DNA of 7,242 nucleotides, taken from assembly GCA_009928265.1 (NCBI GenBank), contig RFPR01000104.1, positions 1 to 7,242 of the forward strand. Reading direction: 5' to 3'. The notes under the pieces were generated by a model. It was not told the origin of the DNA. It did not search any database and saw only the letters and a program-made list of their open reading frames with translations. The position numbers and the translations under genes were made by a program. Shown piece by piece: positions 1-5,459 of this stretch; the first letter of the stretch is position 1; the number at the start of each line of letters is the position of its first letter. Origin of the DNA: Pseudomonadota bacterium. Its GTDB lineage: Bacteria > Verrucomicrobiota > Verrucomicrobiia > Chthoniobacterales > UBA6821.

Positions 1-402
1 TACATCACGGATATGAGGCGCGGCCAGTGGTCGCCGGATGAGCGTGACGCCATTATCAAGCAGACGGCGCAGCTGGACGGCGCCAAGGTCAAGATTAGGC
101 TAGCGCAGGATCCCGGGCAGGCCGGAGTCGACCAGGCACAGCGATTGACGCGGATGCTGGCGGGCTATCCGGTACGCTCAGAGCGAGTGAGTGGCGCAAA
201 GGATATCCGGGCAAGCGGCTTCGGTGCTCAGGTCAATGCGGGTAATGTCAGAATGGTCAGGGCTGGCTGGAATGGTAATCTCATCGAGGAGCTGCGCCAA
301 TTCCCGCAAGGCCGCAATGATGACATCGTGGATGCTCTCAGTGACGCCTTTAATGAGCTGACCCTTGCTGGGCAATCGTCGCAAGGCAAGCTGTTGCGAT
401 AA
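1..402 (+). CDS. terL: Phage terminase large subunit, C-terminal part (5' truncated by window edge)
   Basis: The frame is open from base 1 (Y-I-T-D-M-R-R-G-Q-W), so the methionine at 13 is internal and the gene began outside the window. The product is the nuclease end of the large terminase, the motor that cuts phage DNA and threads it into the procapsid. The visible part matches the RNase H-like nuclease fold of this family: a strand followed by QDPGQAGVDQAQ, which carries one acidic residue, and near the end RNDDIVDALSDAFNEL, the usual last acidic cluster (N-D-D-I-V-D-A). The ATPase half lies outside. The gene ends at TAA 400-402, which sits inside the A-tract of the leftward terminator. 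No portal gene follows; the next genes run the opposite way. Family assignment is firm; subfamily is not determined. Confidence 0.86.
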   Translation, partial: YITDMRRGQWSPDERDAIIKQTAQLDGAKVKIRLAQDPGQAGVDQAQRLTRMLAGYPVRSERVSGAKDIRASGFGAQVNAGNVRMVRAGWNGNLIEELRQFPQGRNDDIVDALSDAFNELTLAGQSSQGKLLR

Positions 403-427
403 AAAAAAGGCGGCCATTGCTGGCCGC
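401..427 (-). terminator. Intrinsic terminator of the leftward gene block
   Basis: Read on the minus strand, a perfect 7-bp stem (GCGGCCA / TGGCCGC, 410-416 and 421-427) closes a GCAA tetraloop and is followed by C and eight T residues (408-401). This is a textbook rho-independent terminator for transcription coming from the two small leftward genes. On the plus strand the hairpin is followed by TAGTAG, not a T-run, so it should not stop rightward terminase transcription efficiently. Confidence 0.88.
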
Positions 428-448
428 TAGTAGTCACAAACTTCTTCG

Positions 449-685
449 TCAACTCACTTTCGCGCGCTGCCGGGCCAGACGCGCAGCAGTCGCTTTGGCG
501 ATGTTGCGACGTGCCGCGTCCCTTTTGGCATCGCTGGTTGATTGCCCGGCCAGGCTGGCAACCCTGCTGCGGAGCTCCCGCTCCCGTCGCCAGGCGGCTT
601 CAAGCTCGTCGAGAGCCTCGAGGGCCGTCGGCGGCCCCCCAAGACAAAGCGTCCGTAGATATGCCAGAGCTTCCGGGATTGTCAT
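449..685 (-). CDS. Small basic helical protein, function unknown
   Basis: I do not recognise this 78-residue protein. I chose the start at 685 because GAGGAGG lies just upstream and the ATG overlaps the stop of the preceding gene as ATGA (682-685); an ATG 33 bases further upstream lacks these signs. The sequence is rich in Ala, Arg and Glu: a first helix (PEALAYLRTL), a short Gly-Pro-Pro turn, then a long charged helix with possible coiled-coil character (residues about 20-45), then a very basic C-terminal tail (ARRNIAKATAARLARQRAK) that could touch nucleic acid. It is the last gene before the terminator and is translationally coupled to its upstream neighbour, which suggests a joint role. 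Such short basic proteins are common phage orphans. Confidence 0.72.
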   Translation of the reverse strand: MTIPEALAYLRTLCLGGPPTALEALDELEAAWRRERELRSRVASLAGQSTSDAKRDAARRNIAKATAARLARQRAKVS

Positions 686-933
686 TCGGCGTCCTCCTCG
701 TTGATGATCGACGGGCACATCATATACAGGTTGCTAAACCGCCCGCCGGGATCGTCGCCGTTGTAGATCAAGTCCGCCAGCTCGTCGGCGTGCATCGCCA
801 CAGAGAAGATCGGCGCAAACTGGACACCAGCCAGCCGCATCTTTTCCTCAGCCTCGTTGATCTCCGCCTCAGTGTTGATCGGCCAGAGCTGCACCGCTCC
901 GGTACCGATTTCGATGTATTTTGAGAGTTCCAT
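682..933 (-). CDS. Small acidic protein, function unknown
   Basis: An 83-residue acidic protein that I cannot assign. The start at 933 is preferred over an upstream ATG at 957 because AAAGGG stands about five bases before it, while the upstream ATG has no ribosome site and lies next to the terminator hairpin. Visible features are an N-terminal strand-like stretch (IEIGTGAVQLWPI), a charged helix (EAEINEAEEKM), a hydrophobic strand (VQFAPIFSVAM), a second helix (DELADLIY) and a Gly-Asp-rich turn. There is no signal peptide, membrane segment or known motif. It overlaps the downstream gene by four bases (ATGA), so the two are co-translated. Expression would need read-through of the terminator at 962-993 or a separate weak promoter that I could not find. 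Confidence 0.7.
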   Translation of the reverse strand: MELSKYIEIGTGAVQLWPINTEAEINEAEEKMRLAGVQFAPIFSVAMHADELADLIYNGDDPGGRFSNLYMMCPSIINEEDAE

Positions 934-961
934 AAAGCCCTTTCTGTGATAAACCATTATG

Positions 962-993
962 AAAAGAGACGGGGCCGGTTGCCCGGCCCCGTC
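962..993 (-). terminator. Intrinsic terminator after the membrane-protein gene
   Basis: A perfect 11-bp GC-rich stem (GACGGGGCCGG 968-978 with its complement 983-993) closes a four-base loop, GCAA in the leftward transcript. On the minus strand it is followed by TCTTTTC, a short T-tract. It begins seven bases after the membrane gene's TAA (1002-1000), exactly where a terminator belongs. The T-tract is weak, so partial read-through into the two downstream small genes is plausible. Confidence 0.78.
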
Positions 994-999
994 CTTTGC

Positions 1000-1380
1000 T
1001 TATTTGTTCTTCCTTCTGTTGCCCACCACCAGCGCGTGGGCCATATTTACCGAGTTGATCAGGATCAGCACGGTGAGTGCTATCCCGCTCTCCCACCCGT
1101 TTACAAATACCGTGGTCAGTTCCAGCAGTATCGTGAACCCTAACGCCTTGTACCACTCGTCCCAAAGCTTGAGTGCCCAGGTGTAGACCGAGGTGCCGGA
1201 GAAGAGGAGCCCGCCAGCCACGATCAGCCAGAGCGCCGGAGTGTGTACCGTGTGAACGTGAGCCACGCGGTAGACGATGACTGGGATTACCGAGCCAACC
1301 AGCAGGCCGATGAGAGTGGCCAGCTTGTGGTGACGAAGTGAGCGGATCTGAGTGAGAATCGAGTTGTTTGTCGTTGTCAT
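1000..1380 (-). CDS. Four-helix integral membrane protein (possible holin-like role)
   Basis: A 126-residue inner-membrane protein with four likely transmembrane helices: about residues 20-40 (LATLIGLLVGSVIPVIVYRV), 48-66 (PALWLIVAGGLLFSG), 78-94 (ALGFTILLELTTVFV) and 98-118 (SGIALTVLILINSV). Both ends are basic or polar (RSLRHHK at the start, NRRKNK at the end), fitting a cytoplasmic N- and C-terminus. AGGAG stands five bases before the ATG, and a strong promoter lies about 60 bases upstream. Size and topology allow a holin or another phage envelope-targeting protein such as superinfection exclusion, but no endolysin or spanin gene is adjacent, so the role stays open. It is the promoter-proximal and probably most highly expressed gene of the leftward block. 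Confidence 0.8.
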   Translation of the reverse strand: MTTTNNSILTQIRSLRHHKLATLIGLLVGSVIPVIVYRVAHVHTVHTPALWLIVAGGLLFSGTSVYTWALKLWDEWYKALGFTILLELTTVFVNGWESGIALTVLILINSVNMAHALVVGNRRKNK

Positions 1381-1439
1381 ACTGTCTCCTGTGTTATTTG
1401 GTTTTCAATGAGTCAGTGGTTTTCCCCACCAACAAATAC

Positions 1440-1468
1440 ATTCTAACACAACCGCAGTTGTGTTGCAA
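1440..1468 (-). promoter_or_regulatory. Strong leftward sigma70-type promoter with extended -10
   Basis: On the minus strand, TTGCAA (1468-1463) is separated by exactly 17 bases from TAGAAT (1445-1440), which is preceded by TGT, giving an extended -10. Transcription would start near 1433 and leave an untranslated leader of about 50 bases before the membrane-protein gene. The DNA just upstream is almost pure T on this strand, as in an UP element. This is the best promoter in the window. Confidence 0.8.
1445..1464. promoter_or_regulatory. Palindromic operator in the spacer of the leftward promoter
   Basis: AACACAAC-CGCA-GTTGTGTT is a perfect 8-bp inverted repeat around a four-base centre. It covers the whole spacer between the -35 and -10 boxes of the leftward promoter. 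Its core, ACAA-N6-TTGT, resembles operators of Xre/CI-type helix-turn-helix repressors (established pattern). Bound protein would block RNA polymerase. A single half-site, TGTGTT (1390-1395), recurs next to the ribosome binding site. No repressor gene is visible in the window. A transcribed hairpin is unlikely because the repeat lies upstream of the predicted start. Confidence 0.65.
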
Positions 1469-1479
1469 GCATTTTAATC

Positions 1480-1505
1480 AAAAAAAAGAAAAAAAATCAA
1501 AAAAA
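1480..1505. other. Helically phased A-tracts (curved DNA / UP element)
   Basis: Three A-runs of 8, 8 and 7 bases begin at 1480, 1489 and 1499, a spacing of 9-10 bp, close to one helical turn. A-tracts in phase are known to bend DNA. The block lies directly upstream of the leftward -35 box (positions about -45 to -75) and also just upstream of the metallophosphoesterase gene, in an otherwise GC-rich window. It could act as an UP element, a binding site for a nucleoid protein, or both. Confidence 0.6.
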
Positions 1506-1545
1506 TATAGGTCGATATTTGGCGATACTGGCAGCAGGAGGGAAT

Positions 1546-2837
1546 ATGGCCGCACGTCCTTTATCCGATCTGGAGATAAGCAGCCTGAGGCCTTTATCGC
1601 AGCGAATCATAACCTCAATTGCACGGTCAGACAGACCGGCTTTAGCTACAATGCCGTCGACAAGTACACGCGCAAATGGCGCGCTGGTCAGCTGGCCGAT
1701 ATGCCGGGCGTCCCTGCCTATAATCCGCCAGCCTCCGTCGTGCGCACTCAGCTCGACGACGGCGAGGCTGCCGCACCTGCTGCGGCCGAATCACGTCGGG
1801 GCGTACAGAACCTGCGGCGCGAGCGTGACCTGCTGCTCGAAGAGCTGACCGCACTCAAGCATCAGGCAGAGTTATCCCGGATGATCGGCAAGGCAACAAT
1901 GCAGATCCCTGACTGGGTGCAGAAGCGGCCATCAAAGAAAAGCCGCGTTGCCATTCCTACAGCCTTCCTCTCCGATTTGCACCTCGATGAAGTAGTCCGG
2001 CCTGAACAGGTCAACTTCGTCAACGACTACAATCGCGAGATCGCCGAGAATCGACTACGGCTCTTCTTCGATCACGTCAATACCCTGAGTCGTGAGTACC
2101 TCTACGGCATCAAATACGATGGGCTCGTCCTGCCGCTCGGCGGTGATCTCTTCTCCGGCATCATTCACGAGGAGCTGGTGGAGACCAACGCCGGCACGAT
2201 CTTCGAGTCACTGCTTTACTGGGCGGAGCCAATGGCGGCCGGGATCAGGCATATGGCCGACGTCTTTGGTCGGGTATTCCTGCCCTGCGTGGTCGGCAAT
2301 CACGGGCGACGGCAACGCAAGCCGCACGCCAAGAATCGCCCTCAAGATAACTTCGACTGGTTCTTTGCTCACCTGTTGGCCAAACTGCTCAGCGGAGACA
2401 AGCGCCTGACCTTTGCCATATCGCCAGCCGCCGATCAGCCCTACACGGTCTACTCGACTCGCTACCTGCTGACGCACGGCGATCAGTTCCGGGGCGGGTC
2501 AGGTATCGCCGGGATGCTGTCGCCGCTGCTGCTGGGCGATGCCCGGAAGCGCGAGCGCGAAAATGCCGTCAAGCGGCCATACGATTATCTGATTATGGGG
2601 CATTGGCATCAGCTTGCATTTTTGCGCGGGTTGATCATAAATGGTTCATTAAAGGGATACGATGAATATGCCTACATCTCCAACTTCCGGTATGAGCCGC
2701 CGCGGCAGGCCTTCTGGCTGACCGATCCCGATCACGGTGTCACCATTACCGCGCCCATTCACGTCACCGGCGCAAATGAGCAATACACGTCAGCAAGCGG
2801 ATCTCAGGCCGTGGTCGTAATGGGCCGCACCAAGTAA
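1546..2837 (+). CDS. Phage metallophosphoesterase with N-terminal HTH-like segment, apparent -1 frameshift near the start
   Basis: The calcineurin-like two-metal phosphoesterase motifs are all present. In a 430-residue frameshift-corrected product they are DLH at 144-146, GGD at 199-201, GNH at 251-253, a lone His at 311 (THGD) and GHWH at 352-355. Before them come a helix-turn-helix-like segment (about 15-45, RQTGFSYNAVDKYTRKW) and a charged probable coiled coil (85-112). Related phage enzymes are hydrolases of nucleic acids or small phosphate esters; the substrate here is unknown. The start is the problem: ATG 1546, behind AGGAGG, reads MAARPLSDLE in another frame. Re-reading one base at 1575 joins it smoothly to DKQPEAFIAAN. 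The alternative in-frame ATG at 1368 lies within the opposite gene's start and would translate the promoter gap, so I reject it. Without repair the gene is probably broken. Confidence 0.83.
1570..1580 (+). other. Putative one-base frameshift site in the metallophosphoesterase gene
   Basis: The frame set by ATG 1546 continues through CTG GAG (1570-1575). The conserved body of the protein is read from GAT at 1575, one base back. An extra G here (GGAGGAT instead of GGAGAT) would restore a single reading frame. No X-XXY-YYZ slippery heptamer is present, so programmed slippage is unlikely; a sequencing or assembly indel, or a true mutation, fits better. Confidence 0.6.
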
Positions 2838-2873
2838 TCAAATATCAGCCGTCAGGCGCAGGAAGGAGCCATC

Positions 2874-3296
2874 TTGAGCAAGCGCGAGCAACACGGCATC
2901 CTGACCTTTCGAGTCTACCCGGAAGGCCGCCGCTGGCATTACGATGTCTACGTCTGGCCCACCGTGGCATCGATGCGCGAGTATGTCAGGCCTCACGCCG
3001 CTGACTGGCGCAGCGTGATAGCCTGCGTACTCTGGCCTGTCAACTCGTCTGATCGACCTCGGCGGTATTGCCTGGGTGAGGTGCACTTTTCGCGACGCCA
3101 CCTTGGCCCGGATACGATCAGCCACGAGGCCACTCACGCTGCTCTACAATGGGCACGCAAGATGGGACTCGTCATAGACTCGGCGGCTGATGCGACTGAG
3201 ACGGATCCGGACGAAGAGCGACTCTGTGAAGCGATTGGTACGATCACGCATCAGATTCAGGCCGTTTTGCAAGAGCACAAAATACTGACGCAATAA
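2874..3296 (+). CDS. Small putative zinc metallopeptidase (HEXXH motif)
   Basis: A 140-residue protein starting at TTG 2874, chosen because AAGGAG lies five bases before it and no ATG with a ribosome site is nearby. Residues 84-88 are HEATH, the HEXXH zinc-binding signature, in a helix (SHEATHAALQWAR). E119 in a second helix (DEERLCEAIGTITHQ), about 30 residues on, could be the third zinc ligand as in gluzincins. The first 75 residues look like beta strands with many Trp and Tyr (RWHYDVYVW). There is no signal peptide, so it should act in the cytoplasm. The gene sits 36 bases behind the metallophosphoesterase gene and 55 before csf1, on the same strand. The motif is short and occurs by chance, so activity is inferred; the pairing with a downstream Glu supports it. 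The substrate is unknown. Confidence 0.72.
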   Translation: MSKREQHGILTFRVYPEGRRWHYDVYVWPTVASMREYVRPHAADWRSVIACVLWPVNSSDRPRRYCLGEVHFSRRHLGPDTISHEATHAALQWARKMGLVIDSAADATETDPDEERLCEAIGTITHQIQAVLQEHKILTQ

Positions 3297-3313
3297 AGCC
3301 GCAGTGGTATACT
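3285..3313 (+). promoter_or_regulatory. Candidate promoter for the csf module
   Basis: CTGACG (3285-3290, four of six matches to the -35 consensus) is separated by exactly 17 bases from TATACT (3308-3313, five of six), which is preceded by TGG, an extended -10. Transcription would begin near 3320, about 30 bases before the csf1 start codon. The -35 lies in the last codons of the preceding gene. This would let the CRISPR module be expressed independently of the upstream phage genes. Confidence 0.62.
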
Positions 3314-3319
3314 CATTGA

Positions 3320-3337
3320 GCCTCTTGTTGGTGAGGC
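3320..3337 (+). other. Small hairpin at the predicted 5' end of csf mRNA
   Basis: GCCTC (3320-3324) pairs with GAGGC (3333-3337) across an eight-base loop. It begins at the predicted transcription start and ends just before the csf1 ribosome site AGGAGG (3339-3344). A five-base stem is weak evidence; it could protect the 5' end or modulate initiation, or mean nothing. Confidence 0.35.
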
Positions 3338-3351
3338 GAGGAGGAATACCA

Positions 3352-4041
3352 ATGAACGTCACTATTGCACGCCTGATATACCCGGACGCGCCATCTGGCA
3401 GCCTCTCCGGGTATTGCTCTATCTGCGGCGATTATGGAGATACGCATTATCACCGCAATGATCTGCTGACCCCGACATCAGCCAATCTGACGTCTATCTT
3501 CGACTTTCATCACCCGCACGTCTGCCGCTTCTGCTCGTCGATCTGGCGTGAGCCGAAGAAGTATCATCGAGCCATATTGGCCACGCCGGAGCAGGTCCTG
3601 TTCCCCGTGATCTCAAACGAGAGCGCGACCGAAGAACGACCGACCTGGGGACGTGCCATCCGCGCATTACGGCGGGACGTGCCGCGGGTAATGATCCTGA
3701 CTACGGATCCAAAGAAGCGAGTCTGGCCATTTGCCCGTATCAGCCAGGGGCCGACGGCGTGGATCTATGTCCACGATCCCAGTCGCGGGTTATCGCAGAA
3801 TGTCACTATCGACCTTGACTGGCAACTGGCCGCCCTCGGCCTGATCGAGCAGGCCTATGATGCCGGATTCTCAAAGCCTGCCATTGAGCAGAGTCTCTAT
3901 TCCAGCCACAAGCAAGTGCAAGCTGTCGGCATTCAAGCAACGTCGATTCTGGAGCGGGATCTTGCCGCCATCCGGGGATCGGCTGAATTCATCACCGCGC
4001 TGATAATGGCGCAGAAAACAGAAAGGGCATCAACAACGTGA
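3352..4041 (+). CDS. csf1: Type IV CRISPR-Cas Csf1 (Cas8-like large subunit)
   Basis: A 229-residue protein begun at ATG 3352, seven bases after AGGAGG; a GTG 48 bases upstream lies in the promoter and lacks a ribosome site. Near the N-terminus are two cysteine pairs, CSIC (22-25) and CRFC (58-61), about 32 residues apart, forming a likely zinc finger with the CxxC...(F)...VCxxC layout of Csf1. A mixed strand region follows (VPRVMILTTDPKKRVWPFAR), and the last 75 residues are helical. Csf1 is the Cas8-like large subunit of type IV effector complexes, placed at the 5'-handle end of the guide RNA in characterised systems. Length fits the family. The stop overlaps the csf2 start as GTGA. The identification rests on the zinc finger and above all on the csf2 and csf3 neighbours; the helical C-terminus might stand in for a small subunit (inference). 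Confidence 0.8.
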   Translation: MNVTIARLIYPDAPSGSLSGYCSICGDYGDTHYHRNDLLTPTSANLTSIFDFHHPHVCRFCSSIWREPKKYHRAILATPEQVLFPVISNESATEERPTWGRAIRALRRDVPRVMILTTDPKKRVWPFARISQGPTAWIYVHDPSRGLSQNVTIDLDWQLAALGLIEQAYDAGFSKPAIEQSLYSSHKQVQAVGIQATSILERDLAAIRGSAEFITALIMAQKTERASTT

Positions 4042-5459
4042 AAACGCAACCATATCGATTCGTTGTACGCGCAACGCAAAGCATCGCTCACGGCGAGGCC
4101 GGAGTGAACTCGACCGGGCCAAACAACACAACGCTCTTTGCTCGCGAACTGGCCCTGCTCAACCGCGAGCAGATCAGCGCTTCCGACGTTGACATTCAGG
4201 CGTCCATCGACCAGCTGCTGCGTGTCGCATTGGTGCCAGCATCGTCCGTGGAGTTCCTGACAACCCTGACCGGCGGCGAGCTGTTGGCCGTGATCTTTGC
4301 ATCACAATTCCCCCTGATCTACCGCGGCGAAGGCGAAGGGCTGTTTGCCGGTGCCGAGCGGTATCAATACCTCACGACCCGTCTGGTCGATGCGGCAACC
4401 TGCTGCTCGACCCTGCCGACGGCGTGGGCATACGTGAGCCGCAAGCTCTCCCTCTCCCCTCCGGGATCCGGATGGCATCCGCCGCTGCTGGCCTTGTTCT
4501 CACTGCCGCCATTCCTTCAATCTGCTGCTTTGGCCGCAACCTTGCGGGCTCCGGAGATGATCGTAATGGGGGCGCGCTTCATTGCCGACGGAATGAAGAC
4601 CACCAGCTGGCGATATGCCGAGGCTGTCGATCGCGATACCGAGGAGGGCGTGATCTATGAGGCGACCGAGGAACAAGTTCGGCAGCTCGGCGCAAATGAT
4701 GGCAGGATGCTGGCCGTGCGCATACCAGCCATCTCCGGCAATTCGATCCGTCACAACCTGCTCCGCGCGCCGGGTGCTACCAGGCTGCTGACCGAGCTTG
4801 GACTGACCCCGGATCGTGAGATCGTGCCAATCGCGGTCGAACGCTTCCTGTACTCTGGCGGCAATACGGTCAAAGGGGCGAGGGCGCCGGGTGCTTGTGA
4901 TCTCTATGAGGCAGTCGTCAGGCGCAATTACCCGTTTATCGATGCATTGGGTGGATCCTTCGATCAGTTCCTGCTGACGCGCTCAAACGTCTCCGTTGCA
5001 TCGTGGATCGTATGCCGGGAAAACAACTGGATTACGGCATCCAAGACTGACGGACAATACACATCCGATGTGTCGATCTTCGATCTGGTCAGTGAGGTCA
5101 CGCGCACACGGTCTGGTATTGGCGGTAAGGACAAGGAGTCAGGTCAGATGATCTTCAGCTATGAGACTCTGGCCGCACAGACCGCCTTCCTGATTGAGGT
5201 CAGCTTCCAGCCATATACCAGCGATCTCACCATTGGCGCTGTAATGCAGGCTATCGACGATTGGCAGGGGTCAGGTGGCACTCTGGGCGCAAAATCCGCT
5301 CAGGGGCATTCTGGCTTCATTGCGGAGCATTACAGGAACGACGTCCGTCAGGCATTGGCCGCTGAATATCTATCATACCTGGCCGAGAATCGGGATCGAC
5401 TCCGACAGGGGCTGATCGATGCTACATTTGGGACGGAGGCTGTCTTATGTGGAGCCTGA
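4038..5459 (+). CDS. csf2: Type IV CRISPR-Cas Csf2 (Cas7-like backbone), unusually long
   Basis: A 473-residue Cas7-family RAMP protein, the repeated subunit that coats the guide RNA. Family marks, in order: an N-terminal strand and loop ending NNTTLFAREL (29-38); the conserved IPAISGNSIRHNLLR (229-243), the Csf2 form of the Cas7 core; LYSGGN (271-276) and NYPFIDALGG (297-306); a YETLAAQTAF strand (375-384); and the glycine-rich GTLGAKSAQGHSGF (414-427). Known Csf2 proteins are usually nearer 330-360 residues; the extra length is mostly a helix-rich stretch of about 140 residues (45-190) before the core. The start is GTG 4038, overlapping the csf1 stop by four bases, with a distant AAAGGG, so translation is probably coupled. 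It overlaps csf3 by 13 bases. No catalytic residues are expected in this subunit. Confidence 0.85.
   Translation: MKTQPYRFVVRATQSIAHGEAGVNSTGPNNTTLFARELALLNREQISASDVDIQASIDQLLRVALVPASSVEFLTTLTGGELLAVIFASQFPLIYRGEGEGLFAGAERYQYLTTRLVDAATCCSTLPTAWAYVSRKLSLSPPGSGWHPPLLALFSLPPFLQSAALAATLRAPEMIVMGARFIADGMKTTSWRYAEAVDRDTEEGVIYEATEEQVRQLGANDGRMLAVRIPAISGNSIRHNLLRAPGATRLLTELGLTPDREIVPIAVERFLYSGGNTVKGARAPGACDLYEAVVRRNYPFIDALGGSFDQFLLTRSNVSVASWIVCRENNWITASKTDGQYTSDVSIFDLVSEVTRTRSGIGGKDKESGQMIFSYETLAAQTAFLIEVSFQPYTSDLTIGAVMQAIDDWQGSGGTLGAKSAQGHSGFIAEHYRNDVRQALAAEYLSYLAENRDRLRQGLIDATFGTEAVLCGA

Noticed and set aside
511..924. Long plus-strand open frame across the leftward small genes
   Set aside because: It spans two coupled minus-strand genes with good ribosome sites, has no ribosome site of its own, and encodes an Arg/Pro-rich composition typical of an antisense shadow.
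1445..1464. Palindrome as a transcription terminator
   Set aside because: The T-rich stretch on the minus strand is upstream, not downstream, of the stem; on the plus strand it is followed by A-runs; and it coincides with a promoter spacer.
1368..1545. Extension of the metallophosphoesterase to an ATG at 1368, giving a 489-residue protein
   Set aside because: It would start within the oppositely oriented membrane-protein gene, translate the promoter, palindrome and A-tracts, has no ribosome site, and yields an atypical Lys/Cys-rich leader.
1381..1545. CRISPR array or leader in the AT-rich gap
   Set aside because: There is only one palindrome and homopolymer runs; no direct repeat with spacers of constant length is present here or elsewhere in the window.
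1465..1545. Rightward promoter for the metallophosphoesterase gene
   Set aside because: TATAGG and GATACT words occur, but no -35-like sequence lies at a 16-18 bp distance, so I could not support one.
1570..1580. Programmed -1 frameshift
   Set aside because: No slippery heptamer, and no downstream stem or pseudoknot is obvious; an indel is simpler.
2838..3137. Minus-strand open frame opposite the HEXXH protein
   Set aside because: It mirrors the coding strand, has no ribosome site and no recognisable features.
3700..4041. Internal translation start in csf1 producing a separate Cas11-like small subunit
   Set aside because: I found no in-frame ATG or GTG with a ribosome site before the helical C-terminus; the nearby ATG at 3857 is out of frame.
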